DNA from: CAZFDE01 sp964517795 | Lineage (GTDB): Bacteria > Planctomycetota > Phycisphaerae > Sedimentisphaerales > Anaerobacaceae | NCBI GenBank assembly: GCA_964517795.1 | Contig: CAZFDE010000027.1 | Span: forward strand, 1-33,274 | Direction: 5' to 3' | Length of the DNA stretch: 33,274 nucleotides | In this document: positions 14,863 to 24,352 of the stretch, piece after piece | Position numbering within the stretch: position 1 is the stretch's first letter | Layout of the letters: each line of letters opens with the position of its first letter | Made by a program: the position numbers and the translations under genes | Notes under the pieces: model-generated | What the model was told of the DNA's origin: nothing | Seen by the model: only the letters and a program-made list of their open reading frames with translations | Databases searched by the model: none

Positions 14863-15999
14863 TTAATCGTATTTCATGGTATCGAGAAATGTTTTGAGGT
14901 TATTGGCCCATTTCTGCGCTTCCAGCAGATCGACTTTACCTGCTTTGACCAGTTGCACCAGGTGCTTTTCCATGGTGATCATTTTCTCGTCGGATTTATT
15001 CTGGGTTTTGGTTTGCATCTGGGAATAGATCTGTTCGGTCTTGCCGATGCGGATCAAATTCGCGGTGGCATAATTGTTAGTGAGGATCTCCATCGCAACC
15101 AGTCGGCCGGACTGGTCTTTGGCCGGGATCAGCTTTTGACAGATGATGTACCGCAACCCCAGCGAAAGCTGGTTACGAACCTCGGCCTGGCGCCCCTCGG
15201 GAAAATAATCGAGGATCCGTGTGATCGTACCGATCGCATCGCGCGTGTGCAGCGTGGAAAAAACCAGATGCCCGGTCTCGGCGGCCATCAGGGTCATCGA
15301 AATGGTTTCCGGGTCCCGCATCTCACCGACAAAGATGATGTCCGGGTCCTCTCGCATCATGGATTTTAGCCCGTGAATAAAGCTGCGGGTATCTTTGCCG
15401 AGTTCACGCTGTGAGATGATCGATTTTTTCTGCTGAAAAATATACTCGATCGGGTCTTCCAGTGTGATGATACGACAGGCCCGGCTTTCGCTGATGCGGT
15501 CGATCAACGATGCGATCGTCGTGGATTTACCGGCGCCGGTAATGCCGGTCACCAGAACCAGGCCCTGTTTCTTTTCAATGATATCTTCCCAGACATCGTT
15601 GGGAAATCCGACCTTTTCGACCTTCGGGATATCCAGGGACAACGCCCGGATCGCGGCACAGATACCATCGTTTTCTTTGAAGATATTGATGCGAAACTGC
15701 AGCTCGCCGAGCCGATAGGAGCAGTCCACGCTGTCCTCATCGAGATAACGCTGAAGCGTTTCTTCGTTGAGCAGCGGATAGATCAACTGTTCGGCCATTT
15801 GGGGTGTCAGGTGAGGTCCGTCCACGCGCTTCAGATCGCCGTCAATGCGGTAGATGGGCGGCGCCCCGATCTTCAGATGCAGATCGGAGACACGCATCGC
15901 GCCCAGTTTTTCAAAGTATTTGAGCATATCCAGCAGACTTTGTTTGTTGCCGGAACTGTGCGGGTAAACCGGGTTCTGATCGCTATAACCTTCAAGCAT
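14863..15999 (-). CDS. pilT: type IV pilus retraction ATPase PilT
   Basis: A cytoplasmic hexameric ATPase that powers pilus retraction. The 378 residues show the N-terminal SDLHLKIGAPP block, Walker A GITGAGKS (152-159), the Asp box TLEDPIEY (179-186), Walker B IIFVGEMRD (221-229) and the His box STLHT (248-252). The usual GPTGSGKST loop is changed at two positions (Ile for Pro, Ala for Ser) but keeps the Lys and Ser/Thr needed for ATP. The N-terminus is about 20 residues longer than in E. coli. A small gene precedes it by 12 bases. PilU-type accessory ATPases are an alternative; other pilus genes are absent from the window. Confidence 0.92.
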   Translation of the reverse strand: MLEGYSDQNPVYPHSSGNKQSLLDMLKYFEKLGAMRVSDLHLKIGAPPIYRIDGDLKRVDGPHLTPQMAEQLIYPLLNEETLQRYLDEDSVDCSYRLGELQFRINIFKENDGICAAIRALSLDIPKVEKVGFPNDVWEDIIEKKQGLVLVTGITGAGKSTTIASLIDRISESRACRIITLEDPIEYIFQQKKSIISQRELGKDTRSFIHGLKSMMREDPDIIFVGEMRDPETISMTLMAAETGHLVFSTLHTRDAIGTITRILDYFPEGRQAEVRNQLSLGLRYIICQKLIPAKDQSGRLVAMEILTNNYATANLIRIGKTEQIYSQMQTKTQNKSDEKMITMEKHLVQLVKAGKVDLLEAQKWANNLKTFLDTMKYD

Positions 16000-16011
16000 T
16001 GGCGGGTCCTC

Positions 16012-16287
16012 CTATTTTTTGCCGATCGCCAGCCATTCATTGAGGTTTTTGGCCAGCACTTCGACATCTTTTCGGGTAAGTATATGATCTTTGATGGACG
16101 GCGGGATATTCAGGTGATTCAGCGCTTTTTCGACCCGCTGCCAAAGCCGCTCGCGTTTGCTTTGACTTTCGGCCAGATATAATTCGCCGACCAGTTCGCT
16201 CAATTTGGTCAACATGATGGTATCCAGGTTTTTGTAATACGCGTTGATGACGCTGTTTTGATATGCTGAACGATCGGCTTTGGACAT
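16012..16287 (-). CDS. small protein upstream of pilT, function unknown
   Basis: A 91-residue, charged, probably all-helical protein without membrane segment or signal. I recognise no family. The ATG at 16287 is preferred over a TTG two codons upstream because AGGGAA lies six bases before it. It ends 12 bases before pilT and shares its strand, suggesting translation from the same message and possibly a regulatory or assembly role. Its genuineness rests on good spacing, ribosome site and natural composition. Confidence 0.6.
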   Translation of the reverse strand: MSKADRSAYQNSVINAYYKNLDTIMLTKLSELVGELYLAESQSKRERLWQRVEKALNHLNIPPSIKDHILTRKDVEVLAKNLNEWLAIGKK

Positions 16288-16380
16288 TGGCAATTCCCTG
16301 TTCTTTTTGTTCCGTTTTAACGCAAAAGCCGGTTCGTTGCAATAGCGATGCTGAAATTCTTCGATTTTCGCCGTTTTTAC

Positions 16381-16408
16381 TGGCTTTGGTGGCGGAAATG
16401 ATTATAAT
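16381..16408 (+). promoter_or_regulatory. candidate promoter of the lptD-like gene
   Basis: A perfect TATAAT (16403-16408) lies in the 179-base gap between divergent genes. A weak -35 (TGGCTT, 16381-16386) sits 16 bases upstream. The -10 is convincing, the -35 is not. Confidence 0.4.
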
Positions 16409-16466
16409 TTGGCAGCGCTGCGTTTTTTGTTGATGAACGTTTTTTCCGTACCTGTAACTGACGTCC

Positions 16467-19400
16467 ATGGGAATACTTATAAATACAATGGTCCATTATA
16501 AAAACCATCTTGTCATCGGGGTCATATTGGTGCTGGCCACGGGGATTTTCGGGCTGGATGACTCTGCCGGCGCGTTTTTTCGCGGCCATGACCTGCACAT
16601 TCGCTGTGATGAGCTGATTCGCGATGACGACCCGGACAGGGCCGGCCTGTGGCGGCTGCGGGGCGATGTTTCGATATCCATCGGGCCCAACCGCTATCAG
16701 TGCGAAGATGCGGTGGTCTGGGTGGCTCGCCCGATCGCACAGGTCAAGGGTGTTTCGGCCGGCCAATACAACATTGCTGTGTATCTATCCACCGATTTGC
16801 GCGCCGACCGCGGATCCTCGACTCTGGCTGTTGTTCAGGAATTGCAATGGTCAAACCAGGCCGGGCTGTTACATCTGCAGATCACCGGCCAGATCTTTAT
16901 CACCGCGACCAAACAGACCAACAGTGATATCACCGAAATGGTGTTATACCAACAGGCCCTGAGGGCAAAACAACAGGCGGCCCAACCCCAGCCGATCGCC
17001 ATCCAGGACGCGGCTGAAGTCCCTCGGCCCAAAACGATACCCGGACCGGATGATCCCGCTTTGCAAGCTCCGACGATCGAGGATGAATCGGTTATTGCAC
17101 CACCCGAGCCGATCAGTCCTGTCGAACAGATTGCACTGGATACAGTGCAGCAGCCGGCCGTGAGCTATCCGGTTAATCTCAACAGCGCCTCTCAGCAACC
17201 GCTGGAAATTGAATCCACCAAATTGGCCGATGGATCCCATGTCGCCGTGGTGCGGGGTCGTATTTATGTCTGGCAGAAACTCGATGAAAAAGGCGGACTG
17301 CTGGAATTGTTGGCGGACAACGCGGTGGTGTTCTACCAGAGCGGCTCAAAGCCGTTTACCGAAACCGCCGCCGAAGGCGATGTTCCCGGATCAGGCCGGA
17401 TCGACAGTATCTACCTGCAGGGCGACGTGGAGATTATCGAGGGTATTCGCAGTATTCGCGCTGACGAGGTCTTCTACAATTTTCGGCAAAACAAGGCGAT
17501 TGCCGTTGATGCCGAACTGAAAACATTCGACACCGAACGTAACATTCCGGTCTATATTCGGGCCGCGCGGTTAAAACAGGTTTGCGAACATCAGTTCACC
17601 GGTGAGGATATCACCTTGACGACCAGCGAATTTCACGAACCGCAGTTATCCTTCAAGGCCTCGAAGATCATACTGACCGACCGCAGTCGGATCGACGAGG
17701 CGGTCGAAAAAATGGGGGACAGCCGCTTCGAGGCCCGGATGGAAAATGCCCGGTTTCTGTATTATGATAAGCAACTGCTGCAGTTTGACGAAATGAGCAC
17801 GAACCTGGCACGGCCGGATGTGCCGATCGAAAGTGTGAATGCCGGATATGACAGCAGTTACGGCCCGTCCGTCGAGAGCCGTTGGAATCTCGCGCGTGTG
17901 CTGGGATTGCGCGAAGTACCCGGTACCGAAGGCGTACTGATGGCCGACTATTACGGGGACCGCGGCGGTGGCGGCGGAGCCGAGGTCCAATACACTCGCC
18001 AAAGCTATTTCGGCAACCTGCTGGGCTACGCAATACACGATCACGGCGAGGATGATTTAGGGCGCATCCCCAGCCGTGAGAATATCGATCCGCCGCGAAA
18101 GCTTCGCGGATGCTTCCAGTTTCAGCATCGCCATTTTCTCGAAGATAACTGGCAGGTGACCACGGAAACCAGTTATCTGTCCGATGAAACATTTCTCGAA
18201 GAATATTACCGCGGCGAATTCAATACCGAAAAGGAGCAGGAAACGCTGGTGCACTTCAAGCGGATTACGGATAATCAGGGCATTTCAATCCTCGGCAAGG
18301 GCCGCATCAATTATTTTGCCGACAAGCTCGAAGAAACACCCAGCGTCGAATATCATCTCACCGGCCAGAGTCTCTGGGATGACACCCTGACCTTTTACAG
18401 CGATACCCAGGTCAGCCGTTTTCGCCAGCAGATCGGCGACGATCATGCCACCGTCATTGACGAGGACAATTTTACGTTCGCTTTCCAGCGGTCCGAACTG
18501 GATATGCCGCTGCGTCTGGGCGTTCTTCGACTGGTGCCCTATATTGCCGGGACGTTCGGGTATGACGACCGCAGCGGTTTCAGGCGCAGTCTGGTAAACG
18601 GCAGCAATACCGGCACGTTCGGCCAGGACAGCGTCTGGATCGGCGAGGTCGGGATGCGGGCCGGCACGCAGTTCTGGAAAGTTTATCCGGATGTAAGATC
18701 CGAGATTTGGGATCTGAACCGATTGCGGCACGTGATCGAACCGGAAATCACCGCCGTGGCATTCGATCAGAGCACCGATGTTTTCGAACAGCGAAACATC
18801 CTTAACGTCGGTCTGATGCAGCGGTTACAAACCAAACGAGGCCCGCAGCAAGACCAGAAAACGGTGGACTGGATGACGCTGGAGCTGGATTTGACATGGG
18901 TTAACGACAGTGCGGGCGCCGATGCCGGGCCGGACCGGTTTATCTGGAATCAGCCGTTTGTGCCGATGCGGGTCTATTCGGCGCCGGAAATTTTCAATGG
19001 CGACCTGACCAATACATCTCTGCACCGGGTCGAAGAATTCGGCCCCCGGCGAAATAATTTTACCGCCGATTACCTCTGGCGTTTGAGCGATACCTCGGCG
19101 GTGTTGGCCGATACCTATTATGATCTGCAAAGTGGGGTTATACAACAAGTTAACGCCGGTTACACCCGTCTGCGATGGCCGAATCTGAGCTACTATTTCG
19201 GCAATCGGTACCTGCGGCGAACCAGCATTTTGAACGAAAAAGGTTCGAACGCGTTCATTTTTTCGGCGACATACAAGCTCGATCCGCGTTATACTGTTGT
19301 TTTCTCTCAGGCGTTCGATTTTGATTACGGGGTCAATTTAAGTAGTGAAATTTCCCTGATAAGACGGTATCATAGATTATTTTATGCCTTTACCGCCAGC

Positions 19401-19517
19401 GTGGACCGGTCCTTGGATCGCCAGGCGATCATGATCAGCATCTGGCCGCAGGGCGTCGGCGAACTGGCGCTGGGGCAAAGGCGGTTTATGGATTTGGGTG
19501 GTTCAGCAGGTTTTTAA
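16467..19517 (+). CDS. lptD: LptD-like outer-membrane LPS assembly protein
   Basis: A 1016-residue protein with an N-terminal signal-like segment (hydrophobic residues about 13-30), periplasmic OstA/LptA-like beta-jellyroll sequence, and a C-terminal beta-barrel region (about 450 to the end). Two separate OstA-like stretches can be seen (about 38-145 and 245-430), joined by a Pro/Gln-rich linker (about 165-245). The barrel carries the LRHVIEPEI block typical of LptD. LptD inserts lipopolysaccharide into the outer leaflet with LptE. No clear ribosome site decides the start; ATG at 16488 gives a shorter, normal-looking signal and is a good alternative. It is larger than E. coli LptD (about 784). 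The family is confident, the exact cargo is not. Confidence 0.82.
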   Translation: MGILINTMVHYKNHLVIGVILVLATGIFGLDDSAGAFFRGHDLHIRCDELIRDDDPDRAGLWRLRGDVSISIGPNRYQCEDAVVWVARPIAQVKGVSAGQYNIAVYLSTDLRADRGSSTLAVVQELQWSNQAGLLHLQITGQIFITATKQTNSDITEMVLYQQALRAKQQAAQPQPIAIQDAAEVPRPKTIPGPDDPALQAPTIEDESVIAPPEPISPVEQIALDTVQQPAVSYPVNLNSASQQPLEIESTKLADGSHVAVVRGRIYVWQKLDEKGGLLELLADNAVVFYQSGSKPFTETAAEGDVPGSGRIDSIYLQGDVEIIEGIRSIRADEVFYNFRQNKAIAVDAELKTFDTERNIPVYIRAARLKQVCEHQFTGEDITLTTSEFHEPQLSFKASKIILTDRSRIDEAVEKMGDSRFEARMENARFLYYDKQLLQFDEMSTNLARPDVPIESVNAGYDSSYGPSVESRWNLARVLGLREVPGTEGVLMADYYGDRGGGGGAEVQYTRQSYFGNLLGYAIHDHGEDDLGRIPSRENIDPPRKLRGCFQFQHRHFLEDNWQVTTETSYLSDETFLEEYYRGEFNTEKEQETLVHFKRITDNQGISILGKGRINYFADKLEETPSVEYHLTGQSLWDDTLTFYSDTQVSRFRQQIGDDHATVIDEDNFTFAFQRSELDMPLRLGVLRLVPYIAGTFGYDDRSGFRRSLVNGSNTGTFGQDSVWIGEVGMRAGTQFWKVYPDVRSEIWDLNRLRHVIEPEITAVAFDQSTDVFEQRNILNVGLMQRLQTKRGPQQDQKTVDWMTLELDLTWVNDSAGADAGPDRFIWNQPFVPMRVYSAPEIFNGDLTNTSLHRVEEFGPRRNNFTADYLWRLSDTSAVLADTYYDLQSGVIQQVNAGYTRLRWPNLSYYFGNRYLRRTSILNEKGSNAFIFSATYKLDPRYTVVFSQAFDFDYGVNLSSEISLIRRYHRLFYAFTASVDRSLDRQAIMISIWPQGVGELALGQRRFMDLGGSAGF

Positions 19518-19577
19518 CGGAAATGAACTTCTGCTGAAGAAAATAATATAAAGTAATGAAGTTTTAAGGAGACATGT

Positions 19578-20528
19578 ATGGCATTAGTGAACACGAAGAA
19601 GATGTTTGAAATGGCGTATAAAAACGGGTACGCCGTCGGTGCTTTTAATGTGAATAATATGGAGATCACGCAGGGCATCATTACGGCGATCGCCGAGGAA
19701 AAGGCCCCGCTGATCCTGCAGATATCCCGCGGCGCCCGCAAGTATGCCAGTATGAGTTATCTCAAGGCGATCATCGATGTCGCGGTAGCGGAAAATCCGG
19801 ACATCCCGATCGCAATGAACCTGGATCATGGCGATACCGTCGAGATCTGCAAGCAGTGTGTCGATGACGGCTTTACCTCGGTAATGATCGACGCCTCCGG
19901 CAAGCCGCTTGAAGAAAATATTCGGATGACCAAAGAGGTCGTCGAATATGCTCATGATCACGGTGTCGTGGTCGAGGCCGAACTGGGTCAACTCGGCGGG
20001 ATCGAGGAAGATATCGTCGGCGTATCAGAAGATGATGTCAGCAAACACCTGACCGATCCGGATGAGGTGGTTGAATTTGTCGAAAAGAGCGGTGTGGATT
20101 CGCTGGCGGTGGCCTGCGGTACCAGTCATGGCGCTTACAAATTCAAGACCGAGCCGAAGATCGCTTTCGACGTGATCCAGGAAATTTCGGAAAAGCTGCC
20201 GGGTTTCCCGCTGGTGATGCACGGCTCCAGCAGTGTTCTGAAGGAATTCGTCGATCTGATTAACAAGTACGGCGGGGCAATGCCCAATGCGATGGGTGTT
20301 CCCGAAGACGCGATCAGTAAGGCTGCCAAGATGGCGATCTGCAAAGTGAATATCGATACGGACCTGCGGCTGGCGTTGACGGCCAAGATTCGCGAAGTCT
20401 TCGCCGAAAAACCCGGTGAATTCGATCCGCGTAAGTATTTGGGTCCGGGCCGCGAAGCCATCGTCGGGCTGGTTAAACATAAACTGCATGTGCTGGGCTG
20501 TGCCGGCAAAGCCGCCGAGTGCATGTAA
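19578..20528 (+). CDS. fba: class II fructose-bisphosphate aldolase
   Basis: Cleaves fructose-1,6-bisphosphate to glyceraldehyde-3-phosphate and DHAP in glycolysis, and the reverse in gluconeogenesis. The 316 residues contain the zinc-site block NLDHGD (81-86), VEAELGQLGG, the GTSHGAY and VMHGSS blocks with further metal-binding histidines, and the NIDTD phosphate-binding motif. A strong AAGGAG lies just before the ATG. Tagatose-bisphosphate aldolase is a close relative, but nothing nearby suggests it. A terminator-like hairpin follows. Confidence 0.93.
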   Translation: MALVNTKKMFEMAYKNGYAVGAFNVNNMEITQGIITAIAEEKAPLILQISRGARKYASMSYLKAIIDVAVAENPDIPIAMNLDHGDTVEICKQCVDDGFTSVMIDASGKPLEENIRMTKEVVEYAHDHGVVVEAELGQLGGIEEDIVGVSEDDVSKHLTDPDEVVEFVEKSGVDSLAVACGTSHGAYKFKTEPKIAFDVIQEISEKLPGFPLVMHGSSSVLKEFVDLINKYGGAMPNAMGVPEDAISKAAKMAICKVNIDTDLRLALTAKIREVFAEKPGEFDPRKYLGPGREAIVGLVKHKLHVLGCAGKAAECM

Positions 20529-20546
20529 TTATATAAAAAAGTTTAC

Positions 20547-20584
20547 GGATGTAAGGGGCCGTGTGCCCCTTATGTCCTGTTTTG
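20547..20584 (+). terminator. intrinsic terminator-like hairpin after the aldolase gene
   Basis: TAAGGGGC (20552-20559) pairs perfectly with GCCCCTTA (20565-20572), extended by GGA/TCC across a small internal loop, and is followed by a short T-rich tail. The weak T-run may allow readthrough into the protease gene 24 bases on. Confidence 0.65.
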
Positions 20585-20608
20585 AAGAAAAATGGTGGTT
20601 AGGTATTT

Positions 20609-22867
20609 ATGCGTTATCATTCGTTGATCATTAACATACTCATTGTTTTTGCGTTGCTTACAAATATCTCTGTCGGGATGGGCGAACCGGCCAAAGTCAC
20701 CGAGCAGCCTCAAACCGCTGATCTAAATACGGTCGTATCTGACCTTCAGAGTACATGCAGCGCGATCTATCAAGGCCATTTCGATCAGGCAGAACAGCAG
20801 ATTCACCAGTTTACCAAAGAACATCCGGATGCCAATACTCTGGCCGCACCCCTTAAACGCATCATCGATGAATATCGGGCGATTGAACAACATCGGCAGC
20901 AACTAAAACTGCAAGCGTACCAGGAGCAGATCGAAAAACTGGATAAGATGCAAAAGGGCATCGACAGTAACGATGTCAACGATCTGAACGATCCGAATTT
21001 AACGGGGGCCAAAGATGTAAACGAGATCAAGGAGATCGTCCGTTATACCAAAGTGCTCTCGGTGATCGCAAAGGCCGTCGAATATGCCGAACCGGAGCAG
21101 AAAAAGACATTGTTTGACAATCCCTATGTCAAGGAAACGATCCAGGGCTGTATCGATCAGGCCAGCCGGTACGAGGCCGAAGGCAACTGGATGGACGCCT
21201 ACCTGGTTAGCTATAGCTGGCTGCAGGTCATCGATAAGGACAATAAGGCGTATCAGGATTATGCCGAGGAGCTTTTGGATAAGGCCGCGATCGTCGCTTC
21301 GTTTCAGGATAGTCCCTGTGAAACCCGCCAGCAGCGGTACGAAGGCGTTTCCTCGCGGATCTTTGAACGGGCGGTCAAAGTACTCAATTTCAATTATGTG
21401 GAGGTTCTGGATTATCGCCAGATGTTCATCAAGTCGATCGAACGCTGCAAACTGCTGGCCGAGGTGGTGGCCCGCTCGTATGACCAGATTACCGAGGATG
21501 CTTCCAGCGACGAAGAAGCGATATCCCAACTGAAAAAACCTACTGAAAACCAGATTGCGGCATGGACTGTCGGCCTGGCGGCCCTGCAATCGGAAGCGGA
21601 CACGCCGCTGGGAATCAGCAGCGACAAGTTCATTGATCTGTACAAGAAGGTCCTGGAGTTGAATAAAGTAACGATCGAATTGCCGCCCAAGGTGCTGATC
21701 GCTCAATTTTCCGAAGCGGCACTGCTCTCACTCGATCCTTATACCCAAATCGTCTGGCCCAAACAGGTCGAGGATTTCGAAAAGCTGATGATGAACGAAT
21801 TTACCGGCATCGGGGTTGAAATTTCCAAGCAAAAAGGTCTGTTGACCGTCGCCAGTTTACTCTTGGGTACGCCGGCCTATCGATCCGGGCTGGACGCCGG
21901 TGATATCATCGAAAAGGTCGATGGCGAAGAAACGAAGGACATGTCACTGACCTGTGCGGTCAAGCGGATCACCGGACCCAAAGGCACCGAGGTTCGGTTG
22001 ACCGTTCGCCATCCCGGGCAGGTCGAAACCGAAGATATCGTGATCACGCGCGACAAGATCACCGTCCCGACGATCCGCGGCTGGCTGCGCAGTGAAAAGG
22101 GCCAGTGGATGCATATGGTCGATGAGTCGGCCGGAATCGGTTATGTCCGAATTTCGAACTTTTCCGAGCGAACGACCGAGGACTTCAAACAGGTACTGGA
22201 TCGGCTCGAAGCCGCGGGTATGAAAGGCCTGATCCTTGATCTTCGCTATAACACCGGCGGGTTGCTGCCGGTGGCGGTGGATATTACGGATATGTTCGTC
22301 AGCGAGGGACGGATCGTAACCACTCAGCCGCGATTCGGGATCCCGACCTACGAACAAGCCAAAAAATCGACAACCCGAGCGGATTATCCGCTGGTGGTCT
22401 TGATCAACGCCGGTTCGGCCAGTGCCTCGGAAATCGTGGCCGGCGCATTGGCGGACAAGACCCACGAACGGGCGACCCTGGTCGGAAAACGCACGCACGG
22501 CAAAGGCAGCGTCCAGGGCATCACCAATTATACCGGTGACGGATCGCAGCTTAAATATACGATGGCCTATTATCTGCTGCCGTCCGGCCAACGGGTCAAG
22601 AGCCAGTCCGACGTGAAAAAGAACGACCGGGAAGACTGGGGGGTCGCTCCGGATGTTCAGGTCGAGCTTCGCACAAACGAAATTCGCAAATTAATCGATA
22701 TTCAGCGTGACAATGACGTCTTGGCCCGGGCCGACCATGAAGCAAACGGCGAGGCGTTGAAAAAACATACCATTGACGAGACCATCAACGCCGATCCGCA
22801 ATTGAAAACCGCTATCCTGGTAATGAAAACCAAACTGTTTGAGCAGGAACTTGGTCAGGCAAAATAA
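20609..22867 (+). CDS. C-terminal processing protease (S41 family) with long helical N-terminus
   Basis: A periplasmic or exported serine protease of the CtpA/Prc type. Residues 1-25 form a signal peptide. Residues 26-370 are a charged, helix-rich region unlike standard CtpA. The PDZ domain follows (about 390-485, EFTGIGVEIS onward), then the S41 core with RYNTGGLL, the nucleophile Ser607 in GSASASE and general-base Lys632 in HGKGSVQ, 25 residues apart as the Ser-Lys dyad requires. At 752 residues it is longer than CtpA (about 400) and nearer to tail-specific proteases. It lies between the aldolase and lysS. Likely roles are trimming or removal of envelope proteins; the substrate is unknown. 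Confidence 0.9.
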   Translation: MRYHSLIINILIVFALLTNISVGMGEPAKVTEQPQTADLNTVVSDLQSTCSAIYQGHFDQAEQQIHQFTKEHPDANTLAAPLKRIIDEYRAIEQHRQQLKLQAYQEQIEKLDKMQKGIDSNDVNDLNDPNLTGAKDVNEIKEIVRYTKVLSVIAKAVEYAEPEQKKTLFDNPYVKETIQGCIDQASRYEAEGNWMDAYLVSYSWLQVIDKDNKAYQDYAEELLDKAAIVASFQDSPCETRQQRYEGVSSRIFERAVKVLNFNYVEVLDYRQMFIKSIERCKLLAEVVARSYDQITEDASSDEEAISQLKKPTENQIAAWTVGLAALQSEADTPLGISSDKFIDLYKKVLELNKVTIELPPKVLIAQFSEAALLSLDPYTQIVWPKQVEDFEKLMMNEFTGIGVEISKQKGLLTVASLLLGTPAYRSGLDAGDIIEKVDGEETKDMSLTCAVKRITGPKGTEVRLTVRHPGQVETEDIVITRDKITVPTIRGWLRSEKGQWMHMVDESAGIGYVRISNFSERTTEDFKQVLDRLEAAGMKGLILDLRYNTGGLLPVAVDITDMFVSEGRIVTTQPRFGIPTYEQAKKSTTRADYPLVVLINAGSASASEIVAGALADKTHERATLVGKRTHGKGSVQGITNYTGDGSQLKYTMAYYLLPSGQRVKSQSDVKKNDREDWGVAPDVQVELRTNEIRKLIDIQRDNDVLARADHEANGEALKKHTIDETINADPQLKTAILVMKTKLFEQELGQAK

Positions 22868-22895
22868 TTGAAACTCCAAACACAGGGAATCCAAA

Positions 22896-24341
22896 GTGAC
22901 CGATCAGCCGGATATCAGCAAATTCGAACAGCAGCGTAAAGAGAAACTCCAGAAGATTCGTGAACTGGGCGTCGATCCCTATGGCGGGCGTTTCGATGAT
23001 GCGCAGTTCGCCGAGAATATCAAGGCCGCCTTTAAGGAAGACGATGACAATCAGCGGGGCCGCTGTGCGGGGCGGATTGTGCTGCTGCGGGATATCGGCA
23101 AGCTGATCTTTTTGACGCTGCGGGATTCATCGGGCACAATTCAGGCGGGCCTGAGCAAAAAGCTGCTCGATGCTCAGTGGCCGCTGGTTAAACTGCTGGA
23201 ACTGGGTGATTTGATCGGGGTCGAAGGACCTCTCGGCAAGACCAAGACCGGCGAGATCACGATCTGGGCCGAACAGGTTACCCTGCTGGGCAAATCGCTG
23301 CATCAACCCCCGGAGAAATTTCACGGTCTCAGCGATGTGGACCTGCGATACCGCCAGCGATATGTCGATCTATGGGCGAATCCGGAAGTGATGGAGCGGT
23401 TCAAAAAACGCAGTGCGATCGTTTCCGATATGCGCCATTTTCTAACGGATAAAGGGTTTCTGGAAGTCGAAACACCGATGATGCAAACCATCGCCGGCGG
23501 TGCGGCCGCACGGCCCTTTATCACACACCACAACACGCTGGACATGGACCTTTATCTGCGGATCGCGCCGGAATTATTTCTTAAGCGGCTATTAGTCGGC
23601 GGTATGGAAAAAGTCTTTGAGATCAACCGCAATTTCCGAAACGAAGGCCTCAGTCGTCAGCACAATCCGGAATTTACGATGATGGAGATCTATCAGGCGT
23701 ATGCCGATTATCATGTGATGATGGACCTGACCGAGGAGTTGATTTGCAGTCTGGTTGCGACATACTGCGAAGGTCAAGAGGTTCAGTACGAGCACAAGAC
23801 GATCGATTTCTCGCGGCCGTGGCGGCGGGCTCGCTACGCGGATTTGCTCAAGGAACATAGCGGTTGTGATATCCACGATATCGATGCCCTGCGCAAAAAA
23901 GCTAAAGAACTGCAGATCGATCCGACCGGCATGGACGATCTGGTCGTCGTGAACGAAGTGTTCGAAGAGACGGTCGAGATGCACCTGGTCAGCCCGACAT
24001 TTGTGATCGATTATCCGGCGCCGCTGTGTCCCTTAACCAAACAAAGCAAAGAAAATCCCGAATACGCCGAACGATTCGAATTGTTTATCGCAAAAATGGA
24101 AGTCGCCAACGCCTATACGGAACTCAATGATCCGGCCGTGCAGGAAGAGAATTTCCGAATCCAGCTCAAGGGTCAGGAAGAATCGATGGCGACGATGGAT
24201 ACGGATTTCATCACCGCGCTCAAGTACGGGATGCCGCCGGCCGGCGGGCTGGGTATCGGCATTGATCGACTGATCATGATCCTGACCGGAGCGGCCAGTA
24301 TTCGCGATGTGATTCTTTTTCCACTACTTAAACCCATATAA
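22896..24341 (+). CDS. lysS: lysyl-tRNA synthetase, class II
   Basis: Charges tRNA-Lys with lysine. It starts at GTG 28 bases after the protease stop. The 481 residues hold an N-terminal OB-fold anticodon-binding domain (about 55-150) and the class II catalytic core: motif 2 FRNEGLSRQHNPEFTMMEIY (about 247-266) and motif 3 GLGIGIDRLIMIL near the C-terminus. It is slightly shorter than the E. coli enzyme (505). The next 580 bases hold the first four-helix-bundle element, which lies between lysS and the exporter permease genes. Confidence 0.96.
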   Translation: MTDQPDISKFEQQRKEKLQKIRELGVDPYGGRFDDAQFAENIKAAFKEDDDNQRGRCAGRIVLLRDIGKLIFLTLRDSSGTIQAGLSKKLLDAQWPLVKLLELGDLIGVEGPLGKTKTGEITIWAEQVTLLGKSLHQPPEKFHGLSDVDLRYRQRYVDLWANPEVMERFKKRSAIVSDMRHFLTDKGFLEVETPMMQTIAGGAAARPFITHHNTLDMDLYLRIAPELFLKRLLVGGMEKVFEINRNFRNEGLSRQHNPEFTMMEIYQAYADYHVMMDLTEELICSLVATYCEGQEVQYEHKTIDFSRPWRRARYADLLKEHSGCDIHDIDALRKKAKELQIDPTGMDDLVVVNEVFEETVEMHLVSPTFVIDYPAPLCPLTKQSKENPEYAERFELFIAKMEVANAYTELNDPAVQEENFRIQLKGQEESMATMDTDFITALKYGMPPAGGLGIGIDRLIMILTGAASIRDVILFPLLKPI

Positions 24342-24352
24342 GAATCGTACTT

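Noticed and set aside
16624..16962. Alternative frames inside the lptD-like gene
   Set aside because: Arg/Pro/Trp-rich shadow translations with no independent start signals.
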